From DATIRA01 sp963766505 (GTDB lineage Bacteria; Pseudomonadota; Gammaproteobacteria; Steroidobacterales; Steroidobacteraceae), in NCBI GenBank assembly GCA_963766505.1, contig CAVYAL010000002.1, forward strand, positions 124,001 through 188,000: a stretch of DNA of 64,000 nucleotides. The letters run 5' to 3'. A program made the position numbers and the translations under genes. Shown one piece after another: positions 1-9,628 of the stretch (position 1 is the first letter of the stretch; each line of letters opens with the position of its first letter). The notes under the pieces were generated by a model that searched no databases, was not told the origin of the DNA, and saw nothing but the letters and a program-made list of their open reading frames with translations.

Positions 1-795
1 CTGGCTCCAGCGCGGATGGTCCACCTCCGGGTTCACGTTGGCGTAGAAGCCGTACTCGTGCGGAGCGGACTTGTTCCAGGCGGTCGGTGGCTGTTGCTCG
101 GTGAGGCGGATTTCGACGATGGACTTGATGCTCTTGAAGCCATACTTCCATGGCACGACCAGCCGCAGCGGCGCGCCGTTCTGGTTCGGCAGCGGCTTGC
201 CGTAGAGTCCGGTGGCGAGCAGCGTGAGCGGGTGCATGGCCTCGTCGATGCGCAGTCCCTCGACGTAGGGCCAGTCGAGCACGGGAAAGCGCTGGCCGGG
301 CATTTCCTTGGGCCGGAGCACCGTCTTGAACGCGACGTACTTTGCCCTGGAGGTGGGCTCGAAGCGCTTGAGAAGTTCACCGAGCGGGAAGCCCAGCCAC
401 GGTATGACCATTGACCACGCTTCCACGCAGCGCAGCCGGTAAATGCGTTCCTCGAGAGCGTGTGGCTTCAGCAGGTCTTCGAGATCGTATGTCCCGGGCT
501 TCCCGACCTCTCCGGTCACCGCGACGCTCCAGGGCCGGGGCCGGAAATCGCCCGACCGCCTGGCCGGATCGCTCTTATCTGTTCCGAATTCGTAAAAGTT
601 GTTGTAAGTCGTTATGTCTTCATAGGAATTTGGCTTCAGGTCGTTCGGTGCTGCCGCGTGCACTAGGCCGGGCAGAGACAAGGCGGGTGCGGACGCCAGT
701 GCTGCCAGCACCTGCCGCCGGCTGTAGTAGATCTCCGCTGGCGTGATCTCGGATGGCCGCGGATTGCAGCGGTCTGCAGGGCTTCTCTTCGTCAT
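1..795 (-). CDS. msrP: MsrP (YedY)-type protein-methionine-sulfoxide reductase, catalytic subunit (partial)
   Basis: Periplasmic molybdopterin enzyme that reduces oxidised methionines in exported proteins, normally taking electrons from the membrane haem protein MsrQ. The frame is open for all 265 codons from the ATG at 795 to the window edge, so the C-terminus is missing. The N-terminus carries a twin-arginine signal (SRRQVLAAL, about residues 25-33) followed by a hydrophobic stretch ending AHAAAP-like. Family-typical pieces include NNFYEFGTDK, the molybdenum-ligand region RLRCVEAWSMVIPW (Cys), and the PLRLVVPWKYGFKSIKSI block. AGGAG lies just upstream of the ATG. An msrQ gene would be expected beyond the left edge but cannot be seen. 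Family assignment is confident. Confidence 0.93.
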   Translation of the reverse strand, partial: MTKRSPADRCNPRPSEITPAEIYYSRRQVLAALASAPALSLPGLVHAAAPNDLKPNSYEDITTYNNFYEFGTDKSDPARRSGDFRPRPWSVAVTGEVGKPGTYDLEDLLKPHALEERIYRLRCVEAWSMVIPWLGFPLGELLKRFEPTSRAKYVAFKTVLRPKEMPGQRFPVLDWPYVEGLRIDEAMHPLTLLATGLYGKPLPNQNGAPLRLVVPWKYGFKSIKSIVEIRLTEQQPPTAWNKSAPHEYGFYANVNPEVDHPRWSQ

Positions 796-971
796 GCACG
801 ACTCCTGCGCATCATATTCTCCCGTCACTGGGGAGTTAGACCGGGCGGGAAGGTTCCTTGTTTCAAGGCCGGTCAAGCGCGAACCGTACCATCGCCGCCA
901 TTGCCCTACGCTATCATGCGCGACTTTCGGCAATCAGCCGCCAACCGCAGGATTTATCAGGAGTACATTCG

Positions 972-2210
972 ATGAGATTCCCGAGGAGTATTCACGGTAC
1001 GGCGCCGGGCCGCCACACTCTGGCTGCGGCGATTGCATGCGTGCTGTGCGCGACTGCAGCGCATGCCGAGGACAGTGACGAGCGTTCCTTCGAAATCTAC
1101 GGTTTTGCGCAGGCTGATTTCATCCAGGACATCGGCGGGCGGCTCGATCCGGACTGGGATGACGCATTCCGTCCCTCGAAGATCTGCCTCGACGGGGCCT
1201 GCGGTGGCGACGGGCAGTCGAGCGTGAGCGTCAAGCAGAGCCGCTTCGGCGTGTCCGGCACGATGCCGACCGGCTCGAACACCGCGCCGCTCAGCTTCAA
1301 GTTCGAGTTCGACATGTTCGGCGTCGGGTCGGACGCCGGCCAGACGACCTTTCGGCTGCGGCACGCCTACGGCGAATGGGGCTCGCTGCTGGCCGGGCAG
1401 ACCCACAGCCTGTTCATGGACATCGACGTGTTCCCGAACACGATCGACTACTGGGGCCCCTCCGGCATGGTGTTCTACCGCAACGTGCAGATCCGCTGGA
1501 CGCCGTGGCGCACGGACAACAGTCGTTTCGCGATTGCCATCGAACGCCCGGGCAATGACATCGATCCGGGCAACGTCCGCCTGACCGAGGGCTTCGAGGG
1601 CGCCGAGATCAGCAACGACGAGGAGCTGCCTGACCTGACGGCGCACTGGCGCACGAACGGCGACTGGGGACACGTCCAGGTGGCGGGCATCCTGCGCAAG
1701 GTGGGTTACGAATACCGCGGCACGCCGCAAGAGAAGTGGCGCTCCGGCAGCGAGCCCGGCTGGGGCGTCACCGTCAGCACCAACATCAAGGTGCTCGAGC
1801 GTGACCGCATCATCGGCCAGGTGGTCTATGGCGAGGGCATCGCGAGCTACATGAACGACGGCGGCATGGACCTCGCCCCTAGGCTCGTGCGGCCGGAGCC
1901 GGACCTGAAGGTCAGCGCCGAGACGGTGCCCCTCACCGGTGTCGTCGCGTACTACGACCACTGGTGGAGCGACAAGTGGTCCAGCTCGATCGGCTACAGC
2001 TTCACCGAGGTCGACAACACCAACTTCCAGGACCCGGGCGCATTCCACAGGGGGCAGTACGCCTCTACCAACCTGCTTTTCTACCCGGGCGAGAACCTGA
2101 TGGTGGGCGGCGAACTGATGTGGGGCGAGCGTGAGAACAACGACGGAGCCTCCGACGACGACGTGCGCTTCCAGTTCAGCGTCAAGTACAACTTCGGCAC
2201 CAGCTTCTGA
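972..2210 (+). CDS. DcaP-like outer-membrane porin
   Basis: Predicted trimeric beta-barrel porin of the DcaP type, a family that passes dicarboxylates or other small anionic molecules across the outer membrane. The ATG at 972 follows CAGGAG; a longer frame upstream lacks a comparable site. A signal peptide ends near ATAAHA (about residue 33), followed by the family-like start FEIYGFAQADFIQD and the DPDWDD.FRPSKI block. The rest alternates aromatic/polar beta strands and ends in an aromatic residue (GTSF), typical of outer-membrane barrels. It is the first gene of a co-directional set with a secreted glutaminase, an amidohydrolase and a second porin, which suggests it feeds their substrate into the periplasm. 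The substrate itself is not visible. Confidence 0.85.
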   Translation: MRFPRSIHGTAPGRHTLAAAIACVLCATAAHAEDSDERSFEIYGFAQADFIQDIGGRLDPDWDDAFRPSKICLDGACGGDGQSSVSVKQSRFGVSGTMPTGSNTAPLSFKFEFDMFGVGSDAGQTTFRLRHAYGEWGSLLAGQTHSLFMDIDVFPNTIDYWGPSGMVFYRNVQIRWTPWRTDNSRFAIAIERPGNDIDPGNVRLTEGFEGAEISNDEELPDLTAHWRTNGDWGHVQVAGILRKVGYEYRGTPQEKWRSGSEPGWGVTVSTNIKVLERDRIIGQVVYGEGIASYMNDGGMDLAPRLVRPEPDLKVSAETVPLTGVVAYYDHWWSDKWSSSIGYSFTEVDNTNFQDPGAFHRGQYASTNLLFYPGENLMVGGELMWGERENNDGASDDDVRFQFSVKYNFGTSF

Positions 2211-2227
2211 GCAGGAGAGAAGGAACC

Positions 2228-3268
2228 ATGAGACTCCAGAAAGTATCGATTGCGGCCGTGCTGGCAGTGCTGTCGCTGGCGGCGACGTCTGCGCTCGCCA
2301 AGGACATGAGCAAGGGGCTCGGCGACGCCCAGATCAACGCGGCGCTCGATGCGGCCTACGCGCAGTTCAAGGACCTCAAGGAGGGCGCCAACGCCGACTA
2401 CATCCCGGCGCTCGCGAAGGTGGACTCGAACATCTACGGCATCGCGCTGGTGACCAGCGACGGCCGCGTCTACACCAAGGGTGACGTGGCCTCGGAGGTG
2501 TCGATCCAGTCGATCTCCAAGGTGTTCACGATGGCCAAGGTGATCGAGGAGCGGGGCACGGGCGCTATCGCCGACAACATGGGCGTGGATGCCACCGGCC
2601 AGGTGTTCAACTCGATCGTCGCGGTCGAGCAGTACAAGGGCTCGGAGATGAACGCGATGGTGAACCCGGGCGCGATCACGGCGACCAGCATGGTCTCGGG
2701 CAACTCGCGCGAGGAGATCTGGAACAAGATCCTGGGCTATTACGGCGACTTTGCGGGCCGCCCGCTGTCGGTGAACCAGGAAGTGTTCAAGTCCGAGTCC
2801 GAGACCAACCAGCGCAACCAGGCGATCGCGATGCTGATGTACGCCTACGGGCACATCAAGGACGATCCGCTGCGCGCGACCGACATCTACACCGAGCAGT
2901 GCTCGGTCAACGTGAACGCGAAGGACCTCGCGACGATGGCCGCGACACTCGCGAACGGCGGCGTGAACCCGGTCACCGGCAAGGTGGTGATGAAGAGCGA
3001 GAACGTGCCGGAGGTGCTGGCGGTGATGGCGACGGCGGGCCTGTATGACGACTCGGGCCAGTGGCTGTACAAGACCGGGCTGCCGGCCAAGAGCGGCGTC
3101 GGCGGCGGCATCATCGCCGTGTCGCCCGGCAAGTTCGGCATCGCGGTAATCTCCCCGCCGCTCGATGCGGCCGGCAACAGCGTCAAGGCGCAGAAGACCA
3201 TCGAGGCCGTTTCGAACGCGCTCGGCGGCAATCCATACGCGATCACGCCAGTCGTCGGAAGGAAGTAG
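2228..3268 (+). CDS. glsA: Exported glutaminase (serine-dependent beta-lactamase-like fold)
   Basis: Hydrolyses L-glutamine to glutamate and ammonia. The whole protein matches the bacterial glutaminase family (about 310 residues) plus an N-terminal signal peptide (hydrophobic residues 6-20, cleavage near SALA-KD). Most bacterial glutaminases are cytoplasmic, so this copy should act in the periplasm. Visible catalytic elements are the S-x-x-K pair at S95/K98 (QSISKVF), the MVNPGAI block, Y221 in YTEQCSV, and the KSGVGGGI loop. It begins 17 nt after the porin stop, preceded by GAGAGAAGGA, so it is probably in the same transcript. A perfect 14-bp inverted repeat follows the stop. The function is clear; the export is inferred from the leader. 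Confidence 0.93.
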   Translation: MRLQKVSIAAVLAVLSLAATSALAKDMSKGLGDAQINAALDAAYAQFKDLKEGANADYIPALAKVDSNIYGIALVTSDGRVYTKGDVASEVSIQSISKVFTMAKVIEERGTGAIADNMGVDATGQVFNSIVAVEQYKGSEMNAMVNPGAITATSMVSGNSREEIWNKILGYYGDFAGRPLSVNQEVFKSESETNQRNQAIAMLMYAYGHIKDDPLRATDIYTEQCSVNVNAKDLATMAATLANGGVNPVTGKVVMKSENVPEVLAVMATAGLYDDSGQWLYKTGLPAKSGVGGGIIAVSPGKFGIAVISPPLDAAGNSVKAQKTIEAVSNALGGNPYAITPVVGRK

Positions 3269-3286
3269 TAATTACGGTCGGCAGCA

Positions 3287-3318
3287 AGGCGTCCGGGCCC
3301 GCCAGGGCCCGGACGCCT
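3287..3318 (+). repeat. Perfect 14-bp inverted repeat (hairpin) between glutaminase and amidohydrolase genes
   Basis: AGGCGTCCGGGCCC is followed by a 4-base loop and its exact reverse complement. No U-run follows, so it is not a classical intrinsic terminator. It could be an mRNA-stabilising or attenuating hairpin inside the operon, setting different levels for genes before and after it. Confidence 0.7.
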
Positions 3319-3382
3319 GTGCATTGCGTCCCGGCCGGCCGCGTCCAGCGCGGGCGGCATGGCCTCAACCGAGGAGTGAAGG

Positions 3383-4522
3383 ATGGACAGTAAACCCGGG
3401 TTAATTGACAAGTGTCGCGCGGTGTTCCTGCTGGCACTGGCGATGAGTCTGCCGGCCGGCCTGGCCGCGGCTCAGTCCAGCGGCGCGGCGGGTGCCGGTG
3501 ACGGATACCTGTTCCACGACTCCCACTTCCACCTTACCAACTACGTCCAGCAGGGCACGCCGATCGGCGAGTACCTCGCGATCATGGGCGACAAGGTCGG
3601 TCGCTCGACTTTGTTCGGCATCCCGCTGCAGCAGACCTGGTCGTACGAGAACTCGGGCGACTACGCTCCGACGTATTACCTGCAGTCGGACGCGCCGCTC
3701 TACTACTACTCCTTCACCGATGCCTACATCGCCCAGGCCTACCTGTCGCTGCCGGCTGAGCAGCGCGCGCGGCTCGACCCGATGATCACGGGCTTCAATC
3801 CGGCGGACATGTATGCGGCCGATCACATTCGCCGCGTGCTCGAGACGTTCCCCGGCGTGTTCACCGGCATCGGCGAGTTCACGATCCACAAGGAATTCGT
3901 CTCCTCGAAAGTGGCGGGCGATATCGCGAGCCTGACGGATCCCGCGCTCGACCGGATCCTGGAGTTTGCGGGCGAGGTGGGCCTGGTCGTGATTCTGCAC
4001 AACGACGTCGATATGCCCTTCGCGAAGGGCGACCAGCTGCCGGTTTTCATGACGCAGCTCAACGCGTTGCTGCGGCGCCATCCGGACACGACGATCATCT
4101 GGGCGCACATGGGGCTGGGCCGGGTCGTGCACCCCGTCAAGGTCCAGGCCTCGGCGGGCTCGACGGAGCGCAGCGCAGGGCATTTCGACATGATCGCGGC
4201 GGCGATCGCGGACCCGCGGCTCAAGCACGTGTACTTCGACATCTCCTGGGACGAGGTCGCGAAATACGCCGTCGCGTCGCCGGAGGCGGAGCGCAGGACC
4301 GCAGAAATGCTGAATCGGCATCCTGAGCGCTTCCTGTTCGGCACGGACAACGTGGCACCGAAGGATCAGGAGACGCAGCTGCGGGTGTTCCACCTGTGGG
4401 ATCCCGTCTGGCGGCAGCTCACGCCAGAGGCGAGCCACGCCATACGCAAGGGTAACTACGAGCGGATCTTCGACACGGCGCGCGCCCGGGTGCGGGCCTG
4501 GGAAGCCGCAAACCTGAGGTGA
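3383..4522 (+). CDS. Exported amidohydrolase-superfamily metal-dependent hydrolase
   Basis: TIM-barrel hydrolase of the amidohydrolase superfamily (amidohydrolase_2-like) with an N-terminal signal peptide (hydrophobic residues about 13-30, ending LAAAQ). The metal-binding HxH motif appears as DSHFHLTNY near residue 48. Later barrel strands carry VVILHND, IIWAHMGLGR and the C-terminal FLFGTDNVAP, which supplies the catalytic Asp. Length (379 aa) fits a leader plus one domain. It lies 114 nt after the glutaminase stop and 5 nt before the next porin gene, so it belongs to the same periplasmic set. The substrate is unknown; placement beside a glutaminase makes an amide or N-acyl compound possible, but this is inference. 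Confidence 0.8.
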   Translation: MDSKPGLIDKCRAVFLLALAMSLPAGLAAAQSSGAAGAGDGYLFHDSHFHLTNYVQQGTPIGEYLAIMGDKVGRSTLFGIPLQQTWSYENSGDYAPTYYLQSDAPLYYYSFTDAYIAQAYLSLPAEQRARLDPMITGFNPADMYAADHIRRVLETFPGVFTGIGEFTIHKEFVSSKVAGDIASLTDPALDRILEFAGEVGLVVILHNDVDMPFAKGDQLPVFMTQLNALLRRHPDTTIIWAHMGLGRVVHPVKVQASAGSTERSAGHFDMIAAAIADPRLKHVYFDISWDEVAKYAVASPEAERRTAEMLNRHPERFLFGTDNVAPKDQETQLRVFHLWDPVWRQLTPEASHAIRKGNYERIFDTARARVRAWEAANLR

Positions 4523-4527
4523 GTCCG

Positions 4528-6042
4528 ATGCCCAGAAGAGTCACTAACATGGAGCGAACTGCGGTCGCGGTACTGGCGGCAACGCCTCTGCTGGTCGCAG
4601 CGGCACAGACGGATCGATCGGTGGAGGAGCGACTCGAGGCGCTCGAGCAACGGCAGGCGCAGCTCGAGGGGCAGTTGCAGGAACGGGACGCACGGATCCG
4701 CGAACTCGAACAGCAGCTGCAGGGGCGCACACCGGAGCCTCCGGCTGCGACCGATCCGGTCGCTGGCGTTCCGCCAGCGACAACCGCCGCCGGGGCCATC
4801 GCCGCTGCCGGCGAGGCCGAACCGCCGCTGCCGCAACCCGCCGACCACTGGGGTCGCTACGAGCCCGGGAAGGGCATCGTGCTCGCGAGGACGGATGACG
4901 CCGAGCTGAACTTCAGCGTCTTCACCTACATCCGCTACCTGAACCAGAAGCAGCTCGAGGACAGTTACACCGACGCGTTCGGGCGCACGAAGGAACTGGA
5001 CCTGCGGCAGGACGTCCAGTTCCAGAAGGTTACGCTGAATTTCAAGGGCTGGTTGTTCGACCCCGACTTCCGCTACCTGTTCTACACCTGGACGAGCAAT
5101 ACGAGCCAGGGGCAGGACGCGCAAGTGGTGGTGGCGGGCAACCTGAGCTACCGGTTCAACGACGCTTTCAGCCTCGCGGGCGGAATCGGCGCACTGCCGA
5201 GCACGCGATCGACCAACTACACGTTCCCGAACTGGCTGAGGGTCGACAACCGGACGATTGCGGACGAATTCTTCCGCGGTTCCTACACGAGCGGCGTGTG
5301 GGCGTCGGGTAACCTCACCGACGAGTTGAGCTACCGGGTGATGCTCGGCAACAATCTTAGCCAGCTCGGCGTCGATGCAGGCCAGCTGGACGCCGGCTTG
5401 AACACTGTCTCCGGCGCGTTGTGGTGGATGCCGACCACAGGCGAGTACGGGCCCGCGACGGGGTTCGGCGACTTCGAGCACCACGACGAGCTGGCCACGC
5501 TGTTCAGCCTGCATTTCACCCGCAGCCGCGAGGATGCGCAGGGACAGCCGGGCGTGAACGACTTCGAGAACAGCCAGATCCGGCTGTCGGACGGCACGCG
5601 GATCTTCGAGCCCGACGCGTTCGCAACGCAAGGCCAGATCAAGAAGGCGACTTACCAGATGGCCGCTGCGAGTGGCGGGTTCAAGTACCGTGGCTGGTCG
5701 CTGGACGGTGAGTATTACTGGCGCTGGGTGGACGACTTCAAGACCGTCGGTTTAATCCCGGTCGATGACTTGTTCGACCACGGTTTCCAGCTGCAGGGCT
5801 CGGTGATGCTGCTGCCGAGATCGTTGCAGGCCTACGCCTCCGGGTCCAAGATCTTCGGTGAGTACGGCAACCCCTACGACCTGGCACTTGGTCTGAACTG
5901 GTACCCGATGAGCCGGCGGGAACTGCGGGTGAACCTGCAGGGCCTGTATCTCGATCGCTCACCTGTCGGTTATGCGAGCGTGCCGTTCATCGTCGGCGGT
6001 GACGGGTGGGTGTTCACCACCGACGTGATGCTGAGCTTCTGA
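4528..6042 (+). CDS. Coiled-coil porin-like outer-membrane protein
   Basis: Predicted outer-membrane barrel of about 500 residues, similar in layout to phosphate-selective or coiled-coil porins. After a signal peptide (ending near VAAAQT) comes a charged heptad segment of about 40 residues (EERLEALEQRQAQLEG...) of the trimer-stalk kind, then a Pro/Ala linker, then a beta-rich barrel ending MLSF, the usual terminal aromatic. The ATG at 4528 was chosen because GAGGTGA stands 5 nt before it; a GTG at 4519 would overlap the previous stop. It closes the four-gene exported set. Substrate specificity is unknown. Confidence 0.75.
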   Translation: MPRRVTNMERTAVAVLAATPLLVAAAQTDRSVEERLEALEQRQAQLEGQLQERDARIRELEQQLQGRTPEPPAATDPVAGVPPATTAAGAIAAAGEAEPPLPQPADHWGRYEPGKGIVLARTDDAELNFSVFTYIRYLNQKQLEDSYTDAFGRTKELDLRQDVQFQKVTLNFKGWLFDPDFRYLFYTWTSNTSQGQDAQVVVAGNLSYRFNDAFSLAGGIGALPSTRSTNYTFPNWLRVDNRTIADEFFRGSYTSGVWASGNLTDELSYRVMLGNNLSQLGVDAGQLDAGLNTVSGALWWMPTTGEYGPATGFGDFEHHDELATLFSLHFTRSREDAQGQPGVNDFENSQIRLSDGTRIFEPDAFATQGQIKKATYQMAAASGGFKYRGWSLDGEYYWRWVDDFKTVGLIPVDDLFDHGFQLQGSVMLLPRSLQAYASGSKIFGEYGNPYDLALGLNWYPMSRRELRVNLQGLYLDRSPVGYASVPFIVGGDGWVFTTDVMLSF

Positions 6043-6046
6043 TCGT

Positions 6047-6823
6047 TCAGGTGGAACGGAGCTCCTGAAGGAGCGCAATCAGTGCCGGCAGCATGCGCCC
6101 CGAAGGACCGGCCAGCACCGCGTGCGCCCGGGCGGTCAGGTCCGTCGGATTCGGGTTGACCTCGATCACGCGTGCGCCGGCGAGCATTGCGCTCGTCGCG
6201 AGCGCGGCTGCGGGATAGACCAGCGAGGACGTGCCGACCGAGAGAAACACGTCGCAGTCCGCCGCTGCGGCCTCGGACTCGAGCAGGGCAGCCGAGGGGA
6301 TCATCTCGCCGAACCAGACCACGTCGGGGCGCAGAAGCGCATCGCAGCGGGCGCAGCGCGGCAGGGTCTCGCCGCCGGTGTCGGCACGTCGCTCGCTGGG
6401 TAGCTGCTCGCGGGTGCAACGGTCCCGCAGGATGTTGCCGTGGTACTCGATCACGCCCTCGCTGCCAGCGAGCTGGTGCAGGCCGTCGACGTTCTGCGTC
6501 ACGAGCGTGAGCCGGGGAACGAGGTGCGCCAGCTCGACGAGCGCATGATGTCCAGGGTTCGGCTGCGAACGGCTCACCTGCTCGCGGCGGGATTCGTACC
6601 AGCCCCAGACCAGTTCCGGGTCCTGCTCGAAGCCCTCGGGCGTAGCGAGCTGCATCGGATCGTAGTCGGCCCAGAGTCCTTGCTGGGCGTCACGAAAGGT
6701 GGGGATCCCGCTTTCAGCCGAGATTCCCGCGCCAGTCAGCACGCAGATATGCCGTGCCTCGCGCAGGATCGTCGCTGCGCGCTCGAGTTGCCGCGCAAGC
6801 GGGGCAGGGGAGTATTCCCTCAC
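6047..6823 (-). CDS. cobB: Sirtuin NAD-dependent protein deacylase (CobB/SIRT5-like)
   Basis: Removes acyl groups from lysines using NAD. Visible are the NAD-binding GAGISAESGIPTFRD, the TQNVDGLHQLAG block, catalytic H128 in EYHGN, and the SVGTSSLVYPAA and EVNPNPTDLT elements. The pocket pair Y76/R79 (WYESRR) is that of SIRT5/CobB-type enzymes that prefer succinyl or malonyl lysine, so desuccinylase activity is likely. Only three of the usual four zinc cysteines are present (C136, C157, C160; position 139 is Glu). Start is GTG at 6823 with a weak upstream site. It converges with the plus-strand porin gene at a gap of 4 nt. Confidence 0.9.
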   Translation of the reverse strand: MREYSPAPLARQLERAATILREARHICVLTGAGISAESGIPTFRDAQQGLWADYDPMQLATPEGFEQDPELVWGWYESRREQVSRSQPNPGHHALVELAHLVPRLTLVTQNVDGLHQLAGSEGVIEYHGNILRDRCTREQLPSERRADTGGETLPRCARCDALLRPDVVWFGEMIPSAALLESEAAAADCDVFLSVGTSSLVYPAAALATSAMLAGARVIEVNPNPTDLTARAHAVLAGPSGRMLPALIALLQELRST

Positions 6824-6857
6824 TATTCCCTATCCCCTGGTCCCTATCCCCTCCCTC

Positions 6858-9552
6858 TCACGCCGCCTTGCTCGCCCCCGCCAGCTGCCGGACGACGTAG
6901 TGCAGGATGCCGCCGTGCTGGTAGTACTCGCGCTCCTTCGGAGTGTCGATGCGCACGCGCGCCTCGAAACTGACCGGCTGGCCCGAGGTCGGCGTGGCGA
7001 CCACCGTCACCATCCGCGCCGCGCCACCGTTGAGCCCGATGATCTCGTAGCTCTCAGTGCCGTTGAGTCCAAGCGACGCTGCGCTCTCGCCATCCTTGAA
7101 CTGCAGGGGCAGCACGCCCATGCCGATCAGGTTCGAGCGGTGGATGCGCTCGAAGCTCTCGGCCAGCACGGCCTTCACGCCGAGCAGCATCGTGCCCTTG
7201 GCGGCCCAGTCGCGCGACGAGCCGGTGCCGTATTCCTTGCCGGCAATGACCAGCAGCGACGTGCCCTCGGCCTGGTATTTCATCGCGGCGTCGTAGATCG
7301 ACGTCTGTTCGCCGCTCGGAATGTGCACGGTGACCCCGCCTTCGGTGCCAGGGACCAGCAGGTTACGCAGCCGGATGTTCGCGAACGTGCCGCGCATCAT
7401 CACCTCGTGGTTGCCGCGGCGGGATCCGTACGAGTTGAAGTCCACCGGCTTCACGCCCTGGTCCATCAGGTACCTCGCTGCCGGGCTGTTCTTCGCGATG
7501 TTGCCGGCCGGCGAGATATGGTCGGTCGTCACGGAGTCGCCGAGTAGCGCCAGGACGCGCGCGCCGCGGATGTCCGTGACGGCGGACGGCGCCATCGTCA
7601 TTCCTATGAAATACGGAGGGTTACGGACATAAGTTGAAGTATCGTCCCACTTATAGATCTCTCCCTCCGGGACCTCGATCGACTGCCAGTGCTCATCCCC
7701 TTCGAAGACCTGGGCGTAACTCTTGCGGAACATGCTCCGGTCGATGCACCCTGCCAGTGTCTGCTGAACCTGCTGCGGCGTCGGCCAGACATCCTTCAGG
7801 AAGACGGGCTTGCCGTCCGAACCGGTACCGATCGGTTCCGAGTTGAGGTCGAGGTCCATCGTCCCGGCGAGCGCGTAAGCCACGACCAGCGGCGGCGACG
7901 CGAGGAAGTTCATCTTGATCTCCGGGTGTACACGGCCCTCGAAGTTCCGGTTACCCGAGAGCACGGAGGTGCCGATCAGGTCCGCGCTGCGTACGCCCTC
8001 CGAGATCTCAGGCTTCAGGGGTCCCGAGTTGCCGATGCAGGTCGTGCAGCCGTAGCCCACGACGTAGAAACCAACGCTCTCCAGGTCGGTCAGCAGGCCC
8101 GCCTTCTCGAGGTAATCGGTGACCACCCGCGAGCCTGGCGCCAGGCTGGTCTTGACCCAGGGCCGGGACTTGAGGCCGCGTTCGCGGGCCTTGCGGGCCA
8201 GCAGGCCTGCGGCGACCAGCACCGCCGGGTTCGACGTATTCGTGCAGCTGGTGATCGCGGCGATCAGCACCGCGCCGTCCTTCAGCTCGAAGTTCTCGGC
8301 GCCGGAGCGCACCTGGGCCACGCCGCTTGCACCCGGGTTCTTCTGGTCGCGCTCGGCTGCCATCTTCGCGTGGTGCTGCCGATAGATCGCCTTCGCGCTC
8401 CGTAGCGGCACGCGGTCCTGCGGCCGCTTCGGACCCGCAAGGCTGGGCTCGACGGCGGCGAGATCGAGTTCCAGCACGTCGGTGTACTCGGCTTCGCGCT
8501 GGCCGTTGTGCCGCCACAGCCCCTGCGCCTTCGCATATGCCTCGACCAGCGCGATCTGCTCCGGCTTCGCGTCCGGTGAGTTCGAGGTAGCGGATGGTCT
8601 CCTCGTCGATCGGGAAGATGCCGCAGGTACTGCCGAACTCCGGCGACATGTTCGCAATCGTCGCACGGTCGGCGAGCGGCAGGCCGGCGAGGCCGTCGCC
8701 GAAGAACTCGACGAACTTGTCCACCACTCCCTTCTTGCGGAGCATCTCGGTGATCGTGAGCACGAGGTCGGTTGCGGTCGCTCCGGGGGACAGGCTGCCC
8801 CTCAATCGAACGCCGATGACCTGCGGGATCAGCATCGTGACCGGCTGCCCGAGCATGGCTGCCTCCGCCTCGATGCCGCCGACGCCCCAGCCCAGTACGC
8901 CGAGACCGTTCACCATGGTCGTATGGGAATCCGTGCCGACCAGCGTGTCAGGGAAAGCGCGCTTGACGCCGTCGCGTTCGTCCGCGAACACGACACGCGC
9001 CAGGTGCTCGATGTTCACCTGGTGCACGATTCCGGTGTTCGGTGGCACGACCTTGAAATTGCTGAATGCGCTCTGTCCCCAGCGCAGGAACGCGTAACGC
9101 TCGCCGTTGCGGGCAAACTCTATCGCGTTGTTCTGGCGCAGCGCGTCGGCCGAGCCGTACTCGTCCACCTGCACCGAGTGATCTATGACGAGTTCCGCAG
9201 GCGCGAGCGGATTGATCTCCTGGGGGCTCCCGCCCAGGGCCATCATCGCCTCGCGCATCGTGGCGAGATCGACGATGGCGGGGACCCCGGTGAAGTCCTG
9301 CATGATCACGCGCGCCGGCGTGAACGCGATCTCGTGGCTGGGCGTCGCCTTCGGGTCCCACTTGAGCAGGGCCTCGATGTCCTCGCGCGTGACGGTGACG
9401 CCGTCTTCGAAGCGCAGCAGGTTCTCGAGAAGGATCTTGAGCGAATAGGGCAGGCGATCGACGTCGTGGCCTTCGATCGCGGGCAGGCTGCAGATCTCGT
9501 AGGACTGGCCGCCCACCGCCAGCGACTGGCGGGTCTTGAAACTGTCTCTCAT
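6858..9552 (-). CDS. acnA: Aconitate hydratase A, reading frame broken once near 8570
   Basis: Converts citrate to isocitrate in the TCA and glyoxylate cycles. The N-terminal part (ATG 9552, preceded by GGAGGATTC) runs through DFTGVPAIVDLA, GTDSHTTMVNGLG and PEFGSTCGIFP to YLELTGR. Homology then continues in another frame from KPEQIALVEAYAKAQG through ITSCTNTSNP, GCTTCIGNSGPL, DSVTTDHISPAG and GSSRDWAAKG to the stop. The switch lies at about 8562-8576. Restoring two bases there gives 898 residues, the normal AcnA length, and all Fe-S cluster cysteine regions are intact. Either an assembly indel or a real null mutation; another aconitase may exist elsewhere. Confidence 0.9.
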
Positions 9553-9628
9553 GAATCCTCCGGGATGAGAACGGAGCCGACTGAACCTCGGAATTATACC
9601 GGCAGACGGCGGGCTGTTGGCAGAGGGC

